A DNA stretch of 64,000 nucleotides. Origin: Candidatus Trichorickettsia mobilis (GTDB taxonomy: Bacteria > Pseudomonadota > Alphaproteobacteria > Rickettsiales > Rickettsiaceae). A program made the translations under genes and the position numbers. The notes beneath the pieces were generated by a model, which saw nothing but the letters and a program-made list of their open reading frames with translations, did not search any database and was not told the DNA's origin. Where the stretch lies: contig NZ_CP112932.1 of NCBI RefSeq assembly GCF_034366785.1, positions 248,001 to 312,000 on the forward strand. The letters run 5' to 3'. Positions 1 to 9,354 of this stretch are shown here, piece by piece (position 1 is the stretch's first letter; the number at the start of each line of letters is the position of its first letter).

Positions 1-466
1 TCGAGTAGAAAAATATACTGCAGCAGGAGTAGAGTTGCGTATTTCTCACGCAATTGCAACAGTAGATAGTTTGGTATCAGCTTTTGATATTATATATGTT
101 GCCAAACAAACTAACATCAGTGATGCTGAAGTGGCTAAATTTTATTTTGCTGTTGGTAATAGATTTAATATCGATTGGTTACGTAAATCATGTGAAAAAC
201 AAATTGATGATTCTTATTGGAATAGATTATCGATTCAATCATTGAAAGATGATTTATACGATAAACAAAGGCGATTGCTAGTTAAAATTATCAATCAATC
301 ACCAGTAGGCAATATTGATCTTGACCAATGGCTTAACAATTATCAAGGAATGGCTAACATATTTTTTAATTTTGTTGAAAAAATCAAACTACAAGAGGAT
401 GTAAATCTTAATATGATGATTCTTGCTAATAAAAAATTTGAAATGTTTTTACGTAAGCTTGGATAG
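1..466 (+). CDS. NAD-specific glutamate dehydrogenase, C-terminal end (partial)
   Basis: The reading frame is open from base 2 and ends at 466, so only the last ~155 residues are present and the true start lies left of the window. The residues resemble the C-terminal helical region of the large (about 1,600 aa) NAD-dependent glutamate dehydrogenases of alphaproteobacteria, with a stretch like SAFDIIYVAKQTN followed by FYFAVGNRFNIDWLR. These enzymes deaminate glutamate to 2-oxoglutarate in the cytosol and feed the TCA cycle, a main carbon route in Rickettsiales. The assignment rests on the tail only, because the catalytic core is outside the window. An internal TTG at 35 is not a real start. 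Confidence 0.75.
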   Translation, partial: RVEKYTAAGVELRISHAIATVDSLVSAFDIIYVAKQTNISDAEVAKFYFAVGNRFNIDWLRKSCEKQIDDSYWNRLSIQSLKDDLYDKQRRLLVKIINQSPVGNIDLDQWLNNYQGMANIFFNFVEKIKLQEDVNLNMMILANKKFEMFLRKLG

Positions 467-474
467 TACTTAAT

Positions 475-897
475 ATGCCATCAAAATTAAAACAAGCTAG
501 AATAAAAATGGGGTGCTCAACATCAGAAGCAGCGCAAGCGTTACATATTAGAGAACAATACTTAATTGCTCTTGAAGAAAATGATTTTTCTGCCATTCCA
601 GGAAAAGTATATGTGGATGGATATCTAAAATTATATTCTAGGTACCTAGGAATTGATTTAGTAGTTAATTCTGTAAATACTCCTCATAATGGTATGTTGC
701 AAAGCAAAATAACGGTAGAGCACAAGTTTTCTAAATATCTAGTTATTGTTTCAATTTTAATGTTAATTATTACTGTCATTAGCTACAATTCTGTGTTGCG
801 AAGTAATGTGGATATTGATGTAATGTCTATAGTAGAAAACACAGAAAAAGTTTCTGAAACAAATTATAATATTGGTATCAAATATAATGAAAAGTAG
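475..897 (+). CDS. RodZ-like helix-turn-helix membrane protein
   Basis: The 140-aa protein has an N-terminal helix-turn-helix of the HTH_25/RodZ type at residues 1-65. Its motif REQYLIALEENDFSAIPGKVYVDGYLKLYSRYLGI... is typical of RodZ and related proteins, where this domain binds MreB in the cytosol. A single membrane segment follows at about residues 86-105, and then a short non-cytoplasmic tail. It is much shorter than full RodZ (over 300 aa) and lacks the long periplasmic domain. It starts 8 bp after the glutamate dehydrogenase stop, so co-transcription is likely. A role in rod-shape maintenance is inferred from the family. A plain transcription regulator is less likely because of the membrane anchor. 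Confidence 0.65.
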   Translation: MPSKLKQARIKMGCSTSEAAQALHIREQYLIALEENDFSAIPGKVYVDGYLKLYSRYLGIDLVVNSVNTPHNGMLQSKITVEHKFSKYLVIVSILMLIITVISYNSVLRSNVDIDVMSIVENTEKVSETNYNIGIKYNEK

Positions 898-1482
898 AGC
901 GTTTTAGCTTCTGCAAACCTAATTACGAAAGTGTTCAATTGAACTGTGTCAATAAGATTCGTCATAGCACATCGAAAGCGAAGCAATTGTAAGATAGAAA
1001 TATGATCCAGTCAAATGCCCGAGTATTCAATTTTGTTATTAATAGTCCTCCCCTCCCGGTCATCTGAGTGTTCCGAAAGTCATCTCGAATAAGCTATGTC
1101 ATCCCGAACTTGTTTCGGGATCTTTTCAGAATTGCACCAGATCCTGAAATAAATTCAAGATAACTCAGAAGACACTCGGATGATTTTCGGGATTTACTAT
1201 TTAAAATTCAGGATGACTATTCAAAATTATGTAAGCGTTCAGGGGTTTTTAAAAAAGTCGTCATTGCGAAAAGCTTTAGCTCTTCGCAATGACGTTGGTC
1301 ACCAGCTTTTTAAGTCGCATATTGATGTTCAATTTTAAAATCGTGAACAACGTCCATAATTATTATAAACTAGCTTATTATTCACCACTGACTAGATCAT
1401 GTTTCTATATTACAATTGCTTCGATTTTTAACAAAATCTCGCAATCATGACTTTTTCTAAAAACCGTGAACGCTCACCACTT
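898..1482. repeat. Gene-free spacer with families A, C and D palindromic elements
   Basis: No gene is seen in this 585-bp stretch. A left end of family A lies near 927-946 (GTGTTCAATTGAACTGTG). A family C unit lies near 1096-1125 (GTCATCCCGAACTTGTTTCG). A family D element spans about 1231-1477. Its inverted ends are GTAAGCGTTCAGGGG and the complement of CCGTGAACGCTCAC. Inside it is a 12-bp perfect hairpin (1259-1270 with 1283-1294, CGTCATTGCGAA). The right end stops 6 bp from the cpoB stop codon, so the structure may also end transcription. Confidence 0.75.
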
Positions 1483-2274
1483 TTAATTACAACCAAGTTT
1501 AATTTTGATATCTTTAGCTCTTTTTATAGAAGCTGCTGGTCTGCTAGGAAATTCTGCTTCAAGTTTTGCCAGTACTCCGCAAGCCTCCTGTTTTTTATTT
1601 AGCTCACCTAGTGCAATAGCGAGTTTCAACAAAGAATCAGCAGCTTTGGTGCCTTTTGGAGAATGTTTATATCCTTTAAGATAGTTTATAGTCGCTTTAT
1701 CAAAGATAGCACGTCTAAAAAAAACCTCTCCATACCAAAAATAAGCATTACTTATTAACGGGCTTTGAGGATTTTTTGTTAAAAATTCAGCAAATTTTTC
1801 TTCGGCGATTTGCAACTTATTCTCTTTTAAAGCAGCCAAAGCTAAATCATATTGTTTTTTATCATCTTCAACATTATTAGCAGCAACAGAAGGCTTAACT
1901 ATCAACTCTCTAGGATTGTTATCAGAACTTAATGTTGAAATATCAAATACATCATTTCGATCACTAGAATCTTGCAACGATTTAGGCTTCACTGCAGTTT
2001 GCCCTTGGCTTACATTATTTGGTAATGATGGGTTGGCAGATTTTATTTGTTGTTCTAGGACAGATATTTTATGTTCCAATAATTCTACTCTAGACAGTAG
2101 AGCTTGAATTTCTTTTTGCTGCTGTTCAATTTGATTATAATCATTCTCAACCTCCACCTTATCAAATTTAAGCTGCTGGCTTTGTATTTGGTAATCTTGG
2201 CTTGCAAGTAGATCAACTGACAAAACACATATAAAAAATAGAAATAGAGTTTTTCTGAGCATATTATTATTCAA
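1483..2274 (-). CDS. cpoB: Tol-Pal system protein CpoB (YbgF family)
   Basis: The 263-aa protein has an N-terminal signal sequence (about residues 1-24). A glutamine-rich coiled coil follows at about 30-80 (IEQQQKEIQALLSRVELLEHKI), then a low-complexity linker. The C-terminal half (about 140-260) holds TPR repeats with the family pattern YDLALAALKENKLQIAEEKFAEFL and YWYGEVFF-like segments. CpoB is periplasmic and coordinates peptidoglycan synthesis with outer-membrane constriction through Tol-Pal. No tol or pal gene lies next to it in this window, so it has separated from its usual operon. The length fits the family. Confidence 0.85.
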   Translation of the reverse strand: MNNNMLRKTLFLFFICVLSVDLLASQDYQIQSQQLKFDKVEVENDYNQIEQQQKEIQALLSRVELLEHKISVLEQQIKSANPSLPNNVSQGQTAVKPKSLQDSSDRNDVFDISTLSSDNNPRELIVKPSVAANNVEDDKKQYDLALAALKENKLQIAEEKFAEFLTKNPQSPLISNAYFWYGEVFFRRAIFDKATINYLKGYKHSPKGTKAADSLLKLAIALGELNKKQEACGVLAKLEAEFPSRPAASIKRAKDIKIKLGCN

Positions 2275-2329
2275 TTAAATGCAGCTGCATTATACATATA
2301 ATCCATAAGAAATCAATTATTCACTAAAT

Positions 2330-3835
2330 TTATATAGTAATGCTATCTTCATATTTAAAAGTAAGAGTAATAGTAGTTCCTACACCGATAATGCTGGTTA
2401 AGTCGAATTTACCATGCATTAGCTCTACTAGTTTCTTGGTCAAAGGCAAACCAAGACCCGTTCCTTCATATTTTCTACTTAATTTATTATCAATTTGCCC
2501 AAATGTAGATAATGCTTTTGGTATATCCTTTTCACTCATGCCAATACCAGTATCAATTACTTGTATATATACTTCACTCATGTTAGCATCTATTGTTATT
2601 TTTAAGGTAATTTTTCCATTCTCAGGAGTAAATTTAACAGAATTTGATAATAGATTTAATAAAGCCTGTTTCAATCTTTTGGGATCAGCCTTGATAACAA
2701 TATGTTCTTTTGGTAAATCTTCGATTAATTGTATTTTTGCTTCATCTGCTCTGGGTTTTACAAAACGCATGCTGGAAGAAGCCAATTTATTGAGATCAAG
2801 TTCAACATGTTCAACTTTAAGCTTATCAACCGATGCTTTTGAAAAATCCAAGATGTCATTAATAATACTAAGTAAATGTTTACCAGAATTATTTATATCT
2901 TGGACATATTCTGCGTATTGTTTATTTTCTATAGCACCGTAGGTTTCAGAGATTATGATTTCAGAAAAACCAATAATTGCATTAAGTGGCGTGCGTAACT
3001 CATGACTAACATTTGCTAAAAACTCTGTTTTTGCAGAGCTTTCAGTTTCTGCACGAATTCTTGCTTCTTCAAGCCCTCGGTTAGCTTCAAATTGTTTATT
3101 AATTATACGTTGAGCATAGTTTGTATTATATGTTACTATACTAAAAAAAATCGAAAAAATAATCAGGAAAGCGGTAAATACTTTTTGTTCAAGATATGAC
3201 ATATTTTTCCATTGCTCGGTAACATCCGTATCAATTTCCATTACACTATCAACTATAAAATCACCTAAGTCATCATCAATAATAGGGATATAACTACTAA
3301 TAAAAGATGCTGAAGTTGATTTCTTATCTTTATTTATTATTAGAGTTTCTGGCCAAAGAGCGTGAGTTGTTTTACCATGAAAAGCAGATTCTATAGTTTG
3401 ATTATTCATTAAATCACGTAAGAAATATTTATCAATTTTTGCTAAAATCAATCCATAAATACTACTATCATTATGTTTAAGATGAGCTATGTTATCCGAT
3501 TGCATATTGCTGATAAATTTGTTGCCATACATATCAAATAACGAAATTTGAGCATTGATATGTCTAAAAAAAGCTATAGAATCTTTTACAAAATCTATAA
3601 AATCTTGATCTTGTAATAAGTTTTGATAGCTATTTTTTTTGAATTTTTTTATAGCTATGGGATGCATATCCCATATATGCTTTTGATAAATTTCGGCAAT
3701 GCGAGAATTTTCTGTTGCTACTTGTTTTACGATTATTTCTTCAATCATAAAATAACGATATAATATTATATTCGCAACAATGTTGAGAAATAACCCAATA
3801 AATGATAGTCTGATAACGTATTTATTCTGTATCAT
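2330..3835 (-). CDS. Membrane sensor histidine kinase
   Basis: The 501-aa protein has a membrane segment at about residues 9-28, an extracytoplasmic sensor region of about 185 residues, and a second membrane segment near 214-235. A HisKA domain follows with the phospho-acceptor His278 in NVSHELRTPLNAIIGFSE. The HATPase domain has an N box (NLLSNSVKFTPENG), G1 (DTGIGM) and G2 (GTGLGLPLTKKL). The architecture is that of PleC/DivJ-type kinases of alphaproteobacteria. No response regulator gene adjoins it, so it is an orphan kinase with unknown signal and partner. It starts 26 bp from the divergent FliK-like gene, so their promoters must share a very small space. Confidence 0.85.
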   Translation of the reverse strand: MIQNKYVIRLSFIGLFLNIVANIILYRYFMIEEIIVKQVATENSRIAEIYQKHIWDMHPIAIKKFKKNSYQNLLQDQDFIDFVKDSIAFFRHINAQISLFDMYGNKFISNMQSDNIAHLKHNDSSIYGLILAKIDKYFLRDLMNNQTIESAFHGKTTHALWPETLIINKDKKSTSASFISSYIPIIDDDLGDFIVDSVMEIDTDVTEQWKNMSYLEQKVFTAFLIIFSIFFSIVTYNTNYAQRIINKQFEANRGLEEARIRAETESSAKTEFLANVSHELRTPLNAIIGFSEIIISETYGAIENKQYAEYVQDINNSGKHLLSIINDILDFSKASVDKLKVEHVELDLNKLASSSMRFVKPRADEAKIQLIEDLPKEHIVIKADPKRLKQALLNLLSNSVKFTPENGKITLKITIDANMSEVYIQVIDTGIGMSEKDIPKALSTFGQIDNKLSRKYEGTGLGLPLTKKLVELMHGKFDLTSIIGVGTTITLTFKYEDSITI

Positions 3836-3861
3836 AAAAAATCACTTAACTAAAATTATAT

Positions 3862-5367
3862 ATGACAGACATCAACTTTACTAGTGCAAAAATAGCAGCC
3901 TTAGCATTAGATACGCAAGCATCTACTAATAAAACTTTAACAGATTTATTAAATGAATTGCAAACTGGTTCAATACTAAAGGGAACAGTATCTGAGATAA
4001 CCAAAGATGGTCATGCTATTTTTACTACAAAAATCGGTAAATTTATCGTAGAAAATAAAAATGATCTTAAAGGTGGTGATCGTATTGCTGTCAAAGTTCT
4101 ACAGTCTGATCAACCACAATTAACTTGCAAATTAGTTTCTATTAATAATGAAAATACTAATAATAGAGCTGCTAAACTAGAATTAACACTGATTACGCGC
4201 CAAACACTTAATGCTGAACCGCCTCATGTTCATACTTATGATTCTGCTCCGGTTAACATTCAAAAACCGCTATCGACTCTTAAGTCAGTACAAGCAGTGG
4301 TAGTTTATAAAAATAATTCACAACTTAATAAAGACTCTAGCTTATATGATATTTTTAAAAATTTAGAAGTTGGTAATGTTATAGAATGTGAAGTAGTGCA
4401 TAACACTAACTTAAAATCTCCATCCTATCATCAAATTACTGGAACAGTAACTAATAATGATAACCTATCCAAACAATTAATAAAAACTGTTTTTGGTATC
4501 TTGTCAATAGAAGCTCCACTAACTCTATTGCCGATAGGTAAAGAACTTCATTTTGCTATAAAAACTATTAATAATATTCCTCTAAATCTAGAGCATATTC
4601 CTATTAAATCGGATGTAGCAGATTTTTTATTTAAACTTAATCATAGCTTACCGGTTTTAGAGCAGTTGAAAGAAGTAATATTAAAGTTAACTACGATAAA
4701 TCCTCCTCAACCTATAAATAATAATATTGTTGATCTCAAAGCAACTCAAACAACATATAGCGAAAATAGTCTATTACTAGATACAGAAGCTAGCAGTAAT
4801 CATAAACCATCTATGACTAAAGATCATAATCGTCAACCTTATAATCAGCAGTTAAATGACTTAACTGTAATTAAAGATACTCAACAGCAAAGTTTGCAAG
4901 ATATCAGAGAATTGTTTAAAATAATAAATGATAAAAATCAGGTTAAAGAACTAGCAATAGACTTTGAAAAAATCAAGTCATCTTTAATCACAGAGAGGGT
5001 AGATAGCGATAATTTACCACAATGGTGTATTTTATATTTGCCAATTATTGATAATGATCAGCTTAAGAAACATAAAATATTTTTTAAGCGTACAGCACAA
5101 TTAGTAAGATTTATTGTATCAGTGAATGCAGAGAATATAGGGGAATTACAATTAGACGGTTTATTAAAAATAGCTGCAAATAATAAACAAAAGGTAGAAA
5201 GTTTTGATTTAATCATCAGGTTTAAAGATCTTGTAAATAAGCAATTACAAGAAGATATAGGTCAAATATTTTTATATGGACAAGGAGTAAGCGGCATCGC
5301 TGGTAGCTTAAACTTTGAAGCAGTGGCAGAATTAACATTTCCCGATGATTTATCAGAGCCAAGGTGA
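3862..5367 (+). CDS. FliK-like hook-length control protein (putative)
   Basis: The 501-aa protein has no signal peptide and no membrane segment. The N-terminal ~100 residues form a beta-rich domain (GTVSEITKDGHAIFTTKIGK). The middle is long, polar and low in complexity (about 110-350, rich in N, Q, T, S). The compact C-terminal domain (about 390-500) contains VNAENIGELQLDGLL followed by FDLIIRFKD. The layout, a disordered middle and a C-terminal domain in which a G-x-(L/V)-x-(L/V) strand pairs with further strands, resembles FliK, which measures flagellar hook length. Similarity is by architecture, not by strong motifs. A FlgE-like gene elsewhere in the window supports the idea. It could instead be a Rickettsiales-specific protein. 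Confidence 0.45.
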   Translation: MTDINFTSAKIAALALDTQASTNKTLTDLLNELQTGSILKGTVSEITKDGHAIFTTKIGKFIVENKNDLKGGDRIAVKVLQSDQPQLTCKLVSINNENTNNRAAKLELTLITRQTLNAEPPHVHTYDSAPVNIQKPLSTLKSVQAVVVYKNNSQLNKDSSLYDIFKNLEVGNVIECEVVHNTNLKSPSYHQITGTVTNNDNLSKQLIKTVFGILSIEAPLTLLPIGKELHFAIKTINNIPLNLEHIPIKSDVADFLFKLNHSLPVLEQLKEVILKLTTINPPQPINNNIVDLKATQTTYSENSLLLDTEASSNHKPSMTKDHNRQPYNQQLNDLTVIKDTQQQSLQDIRELFKIINDKNQVKELAIDFEKIKSSLITERVDSDNLPQWCILYLPIIDNDQLKKHKIFFKRTAQLVRFIVSVNAENIGELQLDGLLKIAANNKQKVESFDLIIRFKDLVNKQLQEDIGQIFLYGQGVSGIAGSLNFEAVAELTFPDDLSEPR

Positions 5368-5688
5368 ATTGTCAGTAGAAGCCATAGGCCGCAGCTCTGT
5401 AAAAAATGAGAGTGTTCACAATGAACTGTTCAAATTGTCAAGCTTTGAGGACTTTGCCTGAAGCAATCCAGAAAAGCTTGTTAACCCTTTAATAAACTGG
5501 ATTGTATCTTAAACAAACCAACAAAATAGTTAGAGTAAAATAAGAGGAGTGATTGCTACAGCTGAAACGTGACCTCACAATGACGATTGAATCACTATTT
5601 ATCATGTAAGTCAAAGAGTTTATAGATGAAGTTTAACTTGACTTAAATCTAGTCAATGGTAGTTTATACCCTAAAAAGGAGAAGATAA
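5368..5688. repeat. Spacer with a degenerate family A element
   Basis: This 321-bp gap has no gene. A left end like that of family A (GAGAGTGTTCACAATGAAC) starts near 5408. The internal core common to several spacers follows (GAAGCAATCCAGAAAAG near 5461). No clear right end is seen. A strong Shine-Dalgarno run (AAAAAGGAGAAG) just before 5689 serves yajC. Confidence 0.6.
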
Positions 5689-6087
5689 ATGTTGATAACA
5701 AATGCATATGCTAGTGACGATACTATAGCGATCGAAGGGGCAGAAACTTTACCAAAAGCGCCAGATCAATTCCAGTCAAGCTGGACTAGCATAGTACCAA
5801 TGGTACTTATTTTTGTAGTTTTATATTTTTTCTTGATTCGTCCGCAGGAAAAACGCCGTAAGCAACAAGAAGAATTAGTAGGGGGAGTAAAGAAAGGAGA
5901 AGAGGTGATAACATCTAGTGGTATTATGGGTACGGTGACTAAAGTTAGTGATAACAATATTGTAGAAATTGAAGTGGCAAAAGATGTGCAAATTAAAATG
6001 TTAAAGAGCGCAATTGTTGATATTACTAGCCGTAAACCAGAAGTAAAAGATAAAAAAGAGCAAGGTAAGAGTGCAAAGTCTGCCTAA
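5689..6087 (+). CDS. yajC: Preprotein translocase subunit YajC
   Basis: The 132-aa protein has one membrane segment at about residues 32-51, directly followed by the family signature FLIRPQEKRRKQQEE. A small beta domain follows (GEEVITSSGIMGTVTKVSDN) and then a lysine-rich tail. YajC joins SecDF at the SecYEG channel in the inner membrane. The start has a strong AAGGAGAAG ribosome site. It overlaps secD by 17 bp, so the two are translated together. The length is slightly above the usual ~110 aa because of both termini. Confidence 0.95.
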   Translation: MLITNAYASDDTIAIEGAETLPKAPDQFQSSWTSIVPMVLIFVVLYFFLIRPQEKRRKQQEELVGGVKKGEEVITSSGIMGTVTKVSDNNIVEIEVAKDVQIKMLKSAIVDITSRKPEVKDKKEQGKSAKSA

Positions 6088-7615
6088 ATCAAAGATAATT
6101 ATCTCTATATTGTGTACGCTAATTGCTTTAATATATGCGATGCCAAATTTTACTGCCATAAATTCTAAATGGCTGCCAGGTAATAAAGTAAATTTAGGCT
6201 TGGATTTAAAGGGTGGTGCGCATCTATTGTTTGATGTGGATTTTCCTAGTTATGTGGATGACGTTATGGAAGTAATAGGTGATAATTTAAGAAAACTTTT
6301 ACGTGAAGAGAAAGTGGGATATAAAAATTTAGTAGTAAAACATAATTTGCTGGAATTTGATTTACGCACTGAAAATGATTTTGAGCAAGTAAAAAAAATT
6401 ATTCATAAGCTTGATCCAAAAATTAACATTGAATCACAGCAGCGTCATCTGCAGTTAAAATATGATGAAGCAGAGTTAAAACAATTACTTGGTAAAGTAA
6501 TAGAGCAATCCATAGAAATTATTCGAATGAGAGTGGATAGTACCGGTACTACTGAGCCTATTATCCAACGACAAGGAGATAGGCATATTTTATTACAAGT
6601 GCCAGGAGAAGAAAATCCACAACAGTTAAAAAATATCTTAGGTAAGACTGCTAAACTTACTTTCCATTTAGTAGATGAAACAGCAAATTTTACAGAAGCT
6701 CTTAAAGGACATTTACCGGCAGGCTCAATTTTGATCAAAGGTGATAATGATAATACAGCAGTAGTGATTAAGAAAAAAGCTATTATTGGTGGTGATCAAT
6801 TAACTAATGCTCAAGCCAGTTTTGATCAAAATTCACGACCGGTTGTAGCTTTTTCGTTTAGTAATTTTGGTGGAAAGATTTTTGCTGAAGTAACAAAAAA
6901 CAATACTGGTAAGAGATTGGCGATAGTATTAGATAATAGATTATTAAGTGCACCAGTAGTGAATGAACCAATTCTTGGCGGTAATGGTTCTATCTCTGGG
7001 AATTTTACTGTTGAATCTGCTAATGAGTTAGCATTGTTACTTAGAGCCGGAGCTTTACCAGCGCCTTTGAGCATTGTTGAAGAACGAACAATAGGAGCTA
7101 CTCTTGGTGCAGATTCAGTGGCTTCAGGTAGATGTGCAGCTGTTATTGGCTTTATTGCTATTGCTATCTTTATGATTTGGTCTTATGGAGTGTTGGGTAT
7201 CTTTGCTAATATAGCGTTAGCGTTAGCTTTATTATATATATTAGCGTTATTATCAATATTACAAGCTACTTTAACTTTACCTGGTATTGCTGGTATAATC
7301 TTGACTATGGGGATGGCAGTAGATGCTAATGTATTGATTTATGAGCGAATAAAAGAAGAATTACATAATGGAGCTTCTAATTTGCACGCAATTAGAGTAG
7401 GCTTTAAGTCGGCTTTTGCAACAATTATGGATTCCAATATCACGACGTTAGTAGTAGCGTTTATATTATATTTGTTTGGAATAGGAGCGGTTAAGGGTTT
7501 TGCTGTAACTTTATCAATTGGAATTATCTCTTCAATGTTTGCAGCAATTATAATTACCAAGTTATTGGTAGACGTCTGGGTGAAATATTATCAACCAAAA
7601 AGTTTAGGTTTGTAG
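6071..7615 (+). CDS. secD: Protein translocase subunit SecD
   Basis: The 514-aa protein begins at a GTG inside yajC. It has a first membrane segment near residues 8-26, the D1 motif LGLDLKGGAHLLFDVD, and a large periplasmic domain. A cluster of five membrane helices follows (about residues 350-505) with the D5-type region MGMAVDANVLIYERIKEE. SecD uses the proton gradient to pull exported proteins through SecYEG. The next genes are not secF, which normally follows. SecF must therefore lie elsewhere, since this protein is one SecD unit and not a SecDF fusion. Confidence 0.95.
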   Translation: MQSLPKSKIIISILCTLIALIYAMPNFTAINSKWLPGNKVNLGLDLKGGAHLLFDVDFPSYVDDVMEVIGDNLRKLLREEKVGYKNLVVKHNLLEFDLRTENDFEQVKKIIHKLDPKINIESQQRHLQLKYDEAELKQLLGKVIEQSIEIIRMRVDSTGTTEPIIQRQGDRHILLQVPGEENPQQLKNILGKTAKLTFHLVDETANFTEALKGHLPAGSILIKGDNDNTAVVIKKKAIIGGDQLTNAQASFDQNSRPVVAFSFSNFGGKIFAEVTKNNTGKRLAIVLDNRLLSAPVVNEPILGGNGSISGNFTVESANELALLLRAGALPAPLSIVEERTIGATLGADSVASGRCAAVIGFIAIAIFMIWSYGVLGIFANIALALALLYILALLSILQATLTLPGIAGIILTMGMAVDANVLIYERIKEELHNGASNLHAIRVGFKSAFATIMDSNITTLVVAFILYLFGIGAVKGFAVTLSIGIISSMFAAIIITKLLVDVWVKYYQPKSLGL

Positions 7616-7689
7616 CTTTATACTATTTTTGCTATAATTAAAACAGTGTTAAAGGCTAAGAACCATCATCTTGAACACAAAGCATCCGA

Positions 7690-7790
7690 ACACAAAAGGT
7701 TATCTCAAACACCCAATGTCATCCCGAAACAAGTTCGGGATGACATTGAGTGTTCGGGATGACATTGGGTGTTTGATGAACTCTATATCT
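7690..7790. repeat. Family C palindromic repeat
   Basis: GTCATCCCGAA and AAGTTCGGGATGAC face each other near 7718-7745 and form a perfect hairpin. Further copies of TTCGGGATGACATTG follow to about 7770. The repeat lies in the secD / Mth938-like spacer and could end secD transcription. Confidence 0.75.
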
Positions 7791-7834
7791 TGGTTCATTT
7801 TTTGTACGCAATGCCTAATAAACGGTAACTCACA

Positions 7835-8233
7835 ATGGATATTACACCTTTATTATCGCGTAACTTAAATTCTATAACAGGCTACAGTAGTAATGGTATT
7901 AAAATTAATGACAAGCTGATTAATTATGATATCATTTTATCACCACAAAACTTATTAATATGGCAAAACCAGTCAGGGATCGATGATCCAGGTAGCTATA
8001 TTCAAATCATTGAAGAAATAGAGAATCAAGCCTATAATAATATAATATTGATCATAGGTACGGGGAATAGGTATATTCCTAATTTACAATTAGTACGGGC
8101 TTTGTTTAAAAAACATAACCTAGCTCCAGAAATAATGTCTACTTCGAATGCTTGTCACACCTATAATGTATTAGTAACAGAAGGAAGAGTAGTATATGCA
8201 ATGTTGGTGGTACAAGCTGAACCTTCCTTTTAA
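7835..8233 (+). CDS. Mth938-like domain protein (DUF498/NDUFAF3 family)
   Basis: This 132-aa soluble protein matches the Mth938/DUF498 fold. It has an N-terminal half with GYSSNGIKINDKLINYDIILSP and a central segment NIILIIGTGNRYIPNLQLVRALFKKHN. The mitochondrial homologue NDUFAF3 helps assemble respiratory complex I. In alphaproteobacteria this family commonly sits beside the sec genes, as here after secD. The function in bacteria is not settled. A complex I assembly role is inferred and fits the presence of NDUFA12 at 52.2 kb. Confidence 0.75.
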   Translation: MDITPLLSRNLNSITGYSSNGIKINDKLINYDIILSPQNLLIWQNQSGIDDPGSYIQIIEEIENQAYNNIILIIGTGNRYIPNLQLVRALFKKHNLAPEIMSTSNACHTYNVLVTEGRVVYAMLVVQAEPSF

Positions 8234-8249
8234 ATTTACTGGTAACTAA

Positions 8250-9230
8250 TTGATAAAAAAAATCTTAAAAGCAAAATTTATATTTTTAATATTGTTTATA
8301 ACTTTATTTATAAGCATGATTAATTTTTATGCAGTATATTTATTAACCCCAGGACCGTTGTTGAATCCAAAAGTTGTAATTATTCCAAAAAAATTGTCAA
8401 TTCACAAGATTAGCACTCAGCTTAAGTCGTTTGATGTTATTAGATATCCTAAACTTTTTTGGCTAATATCTACCTTATACTCGCTTAAATATCCTTTAAA
8501 AAGTGGTGAATACAAATTCACTACCAAAATATCTCCATTGCAAGTGCTAAACATTTTGTCTACTGGTAAATCTATAGTACATAAACTTATAGTTCCAGAA
8601 GGAGTAATGGTTAGTGAAGTGCTAGCAAAAGTTAATGCAGAGGAACGATTATTTGGTGAGATGATTACAAAAGTTCCAGAAGGATATTTGATGCCCTCAA
8701 CTTACTTTTTTTCATATGGTGATCAAAAAGAGCAAATAATTGACCAGATGCGTAAGTTAATGTCAGCACAGCTAGATATAGCAATGAGTAAATTATCCGC
8801 TGATTCACCATTAAAAACAAGAATGGAGGTATTAATTTTAGCTTCAATTGTAGAAAAAGAAACAGCCAATGACGAAGAGCGTCCGCTTGTTGCAGCAGTG
8901 TTTTTAAATCGGCTTAAGAAAGGTATGAAGCTACAAGCTGATCCCACTACTATTTATGGAATTACTGAAGGTAAATTTAAGCTTTCTAGGCTTTTGACTA
9001 GGAAAGATTTGAGCTTACAATCACCATATAACACTTATTATATTTTTAACCTTCCTCCAGGTCCTATAGCTTGCCCTGGAATAAAGTCATTGCAGGCAGT
9101 AGTAAATCCAGCCAAAACCTCAGCCTTATATTTTGTAGTAAATGGTATGGGTGGTCATAATTTTTCTAGCACTCTTGAAGATCATAACCAGCATGTAGAA
9201 AATTATAGAAAGTTACGTGATAGCAAATAA
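8250..9230 (+). CDS. mltG: Endolytic murein transglycosylase MltG
   Basis: The 326-aa YceG/MltG protein starts at a TTG 16 bp after the preceding stop. It has one membrane segment at about residues 9-33 and a LysM-like region. The catalytic domain includes ASIVEKET with the catalytic Glu202, then LNRLKKGMKLQADPTTIYG and YNTYYIFNLPPGPIACPG. MltG cuts nascent glycan strands in the periplasm and is thought to set their length. The length matches the family. The domain order leaves little doubt. Confidence 0.93.
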   Translation: MIKKILKAKFIFLILFITLFISMINFYAVYLLTPGPLLNPKVVIIPKKLSIHKISTQLKSFDVIRYPKLFWLISTLYSLKYPLKSGEYKFTTKISPLQVLNILSTGKSIVHKLIVPEGVMVSEVLAKVNAEERLFGEMITKVPEGYLMPSTYFFSYGDQKEQIIDQMRKLMSAQLDIAMSKLSADSPLKTRMEVLILASIVEKETANDEERPLVAAVFLNRLKKGMKLQADPTTIYGITEGKFKLSRLLTRKDLSLQSPYNTYYIFNLPPGPIACPGIKSLQAVVNPAKTSALYFVVNGMGGHNFSSTLEDHNQHVENYRKLRDSK

Positions 9231-9238
9231 TTTTTATA

Positions 9239-9346
9239 GAGTGTTCAATGAACTGTGTCAATTAAGTTAAAAACGTTTCTAACTTACAACACTCACCGTT
9301 CACATCATCTTTTTCCTTAACTTGACACGTATGGTTTATTGAACAT
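9239..9346. repeat. Family A palindromic element (short copy)
   Basis: The left end GAGTGTTCAATGAACTGTG and the right end ATGGTTTATTGAACATT are imperfect inverted repeats, with CAATTAAGTTA facing TTAACTTGAC inside. It fills the space between the convergent mltG and alpha-2-macroglobulin genes and may end both transcripts. Confidence 0.75.
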
Positions 9347-9354
9347 TTATCGAT

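Noticed and set aside
898-1482. Possible tRNA or CRISPR in the repeat-rich spacer
   Set aside because: No cloverleaf or T-loop was found, and the repeats are palindromic and unevenly spaced, unlike CRISPR.
6071-7615. SecDF fusion
   Set aside because: The 514-aa length covers one SecD unit with its own membrane block only. No SecF half follows.
7671-7868. A 65-residue plus-strand frame
   Set aside because: It is made mostly of family C repeat sequence and overlaps the start of the Mth938-like gene in another frame.
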